Shown: positions 6,268-9,130 of the stretch, piece after piece
How the letters are laid out: each line of letters starts with the position of its first letter
Numbering within the stretch: the stretch's first letter is position 1
Source: JBBQBQ01 sp038317685
GTDB taxonomy: Bacteria > Desulfobacterota > Desulfuromonadia > Desulfuromonadales > DDH964
Length of the DNA stretch: 9,130 bases
Reading direction: 5' to 3'
NCBI GenBank assembly: GCA_038317685.1
Contig: JBBQBQ010000134.1
Location: 1 to 9,130, forward strand
Translations under genes and position numbers: made by a program
The notes under the pieces: model-generated
Database searches by the model: none
What the model saw: the letters and a program-made list of their open reading frames with translations, nothing else
Told to the model about the DNA's origin: nothing

Positions 6268-6912
6268 ATGGCCGAACAGGGGCAGGGGCCAGCCGTGCGG
6301 CGCCCCGGCGTCATCTTCGTCATCTCCGCCCCGTCGGGGGCCGGCAAGACCTCCTTATGCAAGGAACTCATTGACTTTTTCCCGTCCCTTCGGCATTCTG
6401 TCAGTTACACGACGCGTCCCATGCGCCCCGGGGAACGACCAGGGATCGATTATCATTTCGTCACCGATGAGGTGTTCCGGGCCATGGTCGCCGGCGACGA
6501 ATTCGTCGAATGGGCCGAGGTTCACGGCAACCGTTACGGCACCGCCGCCGTCAGCCTCGAGGCGGCACGGGACGACGGGGTCGATATTCTCCTCGAAATC
6601 GACTGTCAGGGGGCGGCGCAGTTGCGACGCAATCTGTCCCAGGCGGTCTTCATCTTCATCCTCCCGCCGAGTTTCGGGGAACTCCGCAGGCGGTTGGAGG
6701 GGCGCAATACCGACAGCCCGGAAGTGATCGAACGGCGCATCGCCAATGCCCGAGGGGAAATCCGGGCGGCGACCGGCTACGATTATCTGGTCGTCAACGA
6801 CGACTTTTCCTCGGCGCTCGATCAGCTCAAGGCGATACTGACCGCCGCCGGTTGCAGAACCTCTCTGGTCCTGCCGGCCCTGGCGAAACGCTTCGATTTG
6901 CCCAATTCCTGA
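6268..6912 (+). CDS. gmk: Guanylate kinase
   Basis: A 214-residue P-loop kinase that phosphorylates GMP (and dGMP) to GDP with ATP, essential for GTP supply. The Walker A loop is APSGAGKTS (residues 21-29). The GMP-binding region is SVSYTTRPMRPGE followed by GIDYHFVTDEVF, then EWAEVHGNRYGT, DILLEIDCQGAAQLR (Walker-B-like) and FILPPS. The lid region has RRLEGRNTDSPEVIERR. The first 13 residues are a non-conserved extension compared with the E. coli protein. The start has AGGAAGGA at 6255-6262, five bases upstream. It sits 14 bases after yicC and 53 before rpoZ, the order common in many bacteria. In several bacteria Gmk is inhibited by (p)ppGpp, which would tie it to the Rel encoded downstream; that is not readable from sequence. 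Confidence 0.96.
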   Translation: MAEQGQGPAVRRPGVIFVISAPSGAGKTSLCKELIDFFPSLRHSVSYTTRPMRPGERPGIDYHFVTDEVFRAMVAGDEFVEWAEVHGNRYGTAAVSLEAARDDGVDILLEIDCQGAAQLRRNLSQAVFIFILPPSFGELRRRLEGRNTDSPEVIERRIANARGEIRAATGYDYLVVNDDFSSALDQLKAILTAAGCRTSLVLPALAKRFDLPNS

Positions 6913-6920
6913 AATCTCCA

Positions 6921-6936
6921 GCCGGGCAGTGCCGGC
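6921..6936 (+). other. Small hairpin in the gmk-rpoZ gap
   Basis: GCCGG (6921-6925) and CCGGC (6932-6936) form a 5-bp stem with a 6-base loop. No T run follows, and the rpoZ ribosome site comes 12 bases later. Weak evidence for any role; it may only be GC-rich background. Confidence 0.2.
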
Positions 6937-6965
6937 CAAACCGCAACCAAGGAGTCACTCCCATC

Positions 6966-7172
6966 ATGGCACGTATCACCGTTGAAGATTGTCTGAAGGC
7001 AGTTCCCAATCGTTTTCTGCTGGTCATGGTCGCCACCAAGCGCGCCAAACAACTCTTCAAGGGCGGCCAGCCCCTCATCGAAAACCGGGCCGGAAACAAG
7101 AAGATTGTCCTCGCCCTGAGAGAAATCGCGGCGGGACGGGTCGATTTCGATCTGCCGAACCGAAAAAACTGA
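6966..7172 (+). CDS. rpoZ: DNA-directed RNA polymerase omega subunit
   Basis: A 68-residue omega subunit, which wraps the beta-prime C-terminus and aids RNA polymerase assembly. MARITVEDCLKAVPNRFLLV, then ATKRAKQL, and GNKKIVLALREIAAG are the conserved core. The reading frame stays open far upstream (to 6510) inside gmk, but the family start is clearly the ATG at 6966, with AAGGAG at 6949-6954; the 11-base spacing is slightly long. In E. coli omega forms part of one ppGpp site on the polymerase together with beta-prime, which makes the neighbouring rel gene functionally apt. A strong hairpin follows 10 bases after the stop. Confidence 0.95.
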   Translation: MARITVEDCLKAVPNRFLLVMVATKRAKQLFKGGQPLIENRAGNKKIVLALREIAAGRVDFDLPNRKN

Positions 7173-7182
7173 ACCCTCTTCG

Positions 7183-7215
7183 CGACGGGGGACCTGCAGG
7201 TCCCCCGTCGGGTTT
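7183..7215 (+). terminator. Strong hairpin after rpoZ, probable terminator or attenuator
   Basis: CGACGGGGGACC (7183-7194) pairs perfectly with GGTCCCCCGTCG (7199-7210) around a TGCA loop: a 12-bp GC-rich stem. It is followed by GGTTT, only a short T run, then a C/T tract. The stem strength is that of an intrinsic terminator, but the poor T tract makes full termination uncertain; read-through or partial attenuation into rel is possible. The dyad is symmetric, so a - strand role cannot be excluded. Confidence 0.7.
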
Positions 7216-7246
7216 CCCCCTCCCTCTGTCTTTCCCCCCGGTCCCC
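7213..7246 (+). promoter_or_regulatory. Pyrimidine (C-rich, G-poor) tract upstream of rel
   Basis: Of these 34 bases only three are purines, all G (7228, 7240, 7241); the rest are C and T in short blocks. In the transcript this would be an unstructured C-rich, G-poor segment straight after the terminator stem. That is the composition of Rho-loading sites, and it also separates the stem from the rel start. No promoter boxes can be recognised in it. The role is inferred from composition only. Confidence 0.3.
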
Positions 7247-7270
7247 ATGCGCAGTCCTGCTGCTGGTTAA
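7247..7270 (+). other. Seven-codon mini-ORF just upstream of rel
   Basis: An ATG at 7247 opens a frame for seven residues, MRSPAAG, ending at TAA 7268-7270, six bases before the rel ATG and in the same frame. It has no clear Shine-Dalgarno. It could be a leader peptide whose translation delivers ribosomes to the weakly initiated rel, or simply chance. It also fixes the rel start: the in-frame stop rules out any upstream extension. Confidence 0.2.
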
Positions 7271-7276
7271 GTCGCG

Positions 7277-9130
7277 ATGGTCCGATTCGACGACATCCTG
7301 GAAATGATTCTGGCCTACAACTCCGGAGCCGATCTCGACGCCGTGCGCAAGGCTTACGTCTTCAGTGCCAAGGTTCATCAGGGGCAGGTGCGCCTTTCCG
7401 GGGAACCGTACCTGACCCATCCGATGGAGGTTGCCCATATCCTGGCGCAGCTGAAGATGGACGTGCCGACCATCGTGACCGGCCTTCTCCATGACACCAT
7501 GGAGGACACCCTCACCACCCTTCCGGAACTGCGGACCGTTTTCGGTGACGAGGTTGCCGACCTGGTGGAAGGGGTGACCAAGATCGGCAAGATCACCTTT
7601 CGCACCAGCGAGGAACGACAAGCCGAGAACTTCCGCAAGATGCTCCTGGCCATGGCCCGGGACATCCGGGTGATCATGGTCAAGCTCGCCGATCGCCTGC
7701 ACAACATGCGGACCCTCGATTTCCAGCCGGAAGCGCGACAGCGCCGGATCGCTCAGGAAACCCTCGACATCTTCGCCCCCCTGGCCAACCGCCTGGGCAT
7801 CAGCTGGCTCAAGAGCGAGCTGGAAGACCTGGCCTTCCGCTACCTTGACCCGGCGACCTACCGTGATTTTTCGGCCAAGGTTCAAAAACGCAAGAAGGAG
7901 CGGGAAACCTACATCGAGGACGTCAAGGGGCAGATCACCCAGCGGCTCGCCGAACAGGGGATCACCGGAGACATTTCGGGGCGCTACAAACACCTTTATT
8001 CAATCTTCCTCAAGATGCAGCGTCAGGGAATCGATTTCGAACAGGTCTACGATCTCATCGCCTTCCGGGTTCTGCTCGACAGCATCCGCGATTGCTACGC
8101 GGTCCTCGGCATCATCCATGCGGCCTGGAAACCGGTTCCCGGACGTTTCAAAGACTATATCGCCATGCCCAAGGCGAACCTTTACCAATCGCTGCACACG
8201 ACCGTTATCGGTCCCTACGGCGAGCGGATGGAGGTCCAGATCCGCACTTTCGAAATGCACCGGATCGCTGAGGAAGGGATCGCCGCCCATTGGAAATACA
8301 AGGAAAAAGGGGGCGGGGCGGTGGCCGCCGGCGGGGAGGACACCCGCTTTGCCTGGCTGCGGCAGATGCTGGAGTGGCAGAAGGAGTTCAAGGATTCCCG
8401 AGAGTTCATGAACTCGGTGAAGATCGACCTCTTCCCGGAGGAGGTCTACGTCTTCACCCCCAACGGCGATGTCAAGGAGTTGCCGCGGGGCGCCACCCCC
8501 ATCGACTTCGCCTACAGTGTCCACACCGATGTCGGTCACCATTGCACCGGCGCCCGCATCAACGGCAAGCTGGTTCCTCTCAAAACCGAACTGAAGAACG
8601 GCGACGTCGTCGAGGTCCTCACCTCTCCCAACCAGAACCCCGGCAAGGACTGGCTCAAATTCGTCAAGACGGTTCGCGCCCGCAACAAGATCCGCCAGTG
8701 GGTCAAGACGCAGCAGCGGGAAAAGAGCATCGAATTGGGACGGGGCCTGTTGGAGAAGGAACTGCGCAAGCACGGCTTCAGCCTGAACCGGGCGCTGGCT
8801 TCCCCAGAATTCGCGACGACCGTCGCGGAACTCGGCTTTCAACTGGCTGACGACCTGCTGGCGGCCCTCGGCTACGGCAAGGTCACTCTCGGCCAGGCGT
8901 TGGGACAACTGATCCCCCATGACCAACTCAAGGGGGAACCGGCCAAGCCCGGACGCCTGGAACGGGTCCTGGACAAGATCCGCAAGAAGCCCTCCAACGC
9001 AATCAAGATCGACGGCGTCGAAGACATCATGGTGCGCTTCGCCAAGTGCTGCAATCCCCTCCCCGGTGATCCGGTGGTCGGGTTTATCACCCGCGGCCGG
9101 GGAGTCACAGTCCATACGGCTGACTGCCCC
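7277..9130 (+). CDS. rel: Bifunctional (p)ppGpp synthetase/hydrolase, RelA/SpoT family (3' end outside window)
   Basis: The first 618 residues of a long RSH protein that makes ppGpp from GTP/GDP and ATP and also degrades it. The HD hydrolase domain is intact: H48, H72-D73 in HDTMED and D139 in LADRLHNMRTL, so hydrolysis should work, unlike classical RelA. The synthetase domain has YDLIAFRV (D259), RFKD (290-293, the RxKD motif of bifunctional enzymes), MPKANLYQSLHT and EVQIRT (E319). The TGS domain starts with VYVFTPNGDVKELPRGATPIDFAY. The last visible residues, FAKCCNPLPGDPVVGF to HTADCP, belong to the cysteine-containing zinc-finger region; the ACT/RRM domain (about 100 more residues) lies outside. 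An in-frame TAA at 7268 fixes ATG 7277 as the earliest start. It has no good ribosome site, unlike every neighbour. Confidence 0.95.
   Translation, partial: MVRFDDILEMILAYNSGADLDAVRKAYVFSAKVHQGQVRLSGEPYLTHPMEVAHILAQLKMDVPTIVTGLLHDTMEDTLTTLPELRTVFGDEVADLVEGVTKIGKITFRTSEERQAENFRKMLLAMARDIRVIMVKLADRLHNMRTLDFQPEARQRRIAQETLDIFAPLANRLGISWLKSELEDLAFRYLDPATYRDFSAKVQKRKKERETYIEDVKGQITQRLAEQGITGDISGRYKHLYSIFLKMQRQGIDFEQVYDLIAFRVLLDSIRDCYAVLGIIHAAWKPVPGRFKDYIAMPKANLYQSLHTTVIGPYGERMEVQIRTFEMHRIAEEGIAAHWKYKEKGGGAVAAGGEDTRFAWLRQMLEWQKEFKDSREFMNSVKIDLFPEEVYVFTPNGDVKELPRGATPIDFAYSVHTDVGHHCTGARINGKLVPLKTELKNGDVVEVLTSPNQNPGKDWLKFVKTVRARNKIRQWVKTQQREKSIELGRGLLEKELRKHGFSLNRALASPEFATTVAELGFQLADDLLAALGYGKVTLGQALGQLIPHDQLKGEPAKPGRLERVLDKIRKKPSNAIKIDGVEDIMVRFAKCCNPLPGDPVVGFITRGRGVTVHTADCP

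Noticed and set aside
6510..6965. N-terminal extension of the rpoZ frame into gmk
   Set aside because: Omega is a short protein of about 68 residues starting MARITVED; the upstream part is a shadow of gmk.
6827..7993. 388-codon open frame on the - strand across rpoZ and rel
   Set aside because: It is antisense to two clearly identified genes and crosses the terminator hairpin; its protein shows no recognisable motif.
1..9130. CRISPR array, tRNA, rRNA, prophage or defence genes
   Set aside because: No regularly spaced repeats, RNA gene signatures, or phage or defence protein families were seen on either strand.

Overview
The window is a GC-rich chromosomal segment carrying eight tightly packed genes on the + strand and the cut-off end of an insertion sequence on the - strand. 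The gene order yicC-gmk-rpoZ-rel and the protein sequences suggest a Desulfuromonadales-type bacterium (Geobacter/Desulfuromonas relatives, formerly deltaproteobacteria). That assignment is inference from gene order and protein style; no search was run.

Layout. Bases 1-135 hold the end of an IS3-family element, with the first 23 codons of its orfA pointing out of the window. Bases 136-607 are a gene-free, visibly AT-richer stretch with short inverted and direct repeats and one plausible sigma70-type promoter. From 608 to 5333 runs a sugar-nucleotide operon: a TviB/WbpO-type UDP-N-acetylhexosamine 6-dehydrogenase, then the complete dTDP-L-rhamnose pathway in the order rfbB (4,6-dehydratase), rfbD (reductase), rfbA (thymidylyltransferase), rfbC (epimerase). 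The four rml genes overlap or abut, which points to translational coupling.

From 5375 on the content changes to housekeeping and stringent-response genes: yicC (endoribonuclease family), gmk (guanylate kinase), rpoZ (RNA polymerase omega) and rel (bifunctional ppGpp synthetase/hydrolase, cut by the window end after 618 codons, inside the zinc-finger-like region and before the ACT domain). A perfect 12-bp-stem hairpin followed by a C/T tract separates rpoZ from rel.

How they work together. The first block makes activated sugars (a UDP-HexNAc uronic acid and dTDP-rhamnose) for O-antigen, capsule or exopolysaccharide; no glycosyltransferase or export gene is present, so the final polymer is unknown. 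The second block links guanine nucleotide supply (Gmk), RNA polymerase (omega) and the alarmone enzyme (Rel). All start codons except that of rel have a good Shine-Dalgarno sequence. I see no defence system, CRISPR, tRNA or rRNA. The genes are well-known families; the least explained parts are the upstream gene-free region and the rpoZ-rel gap.
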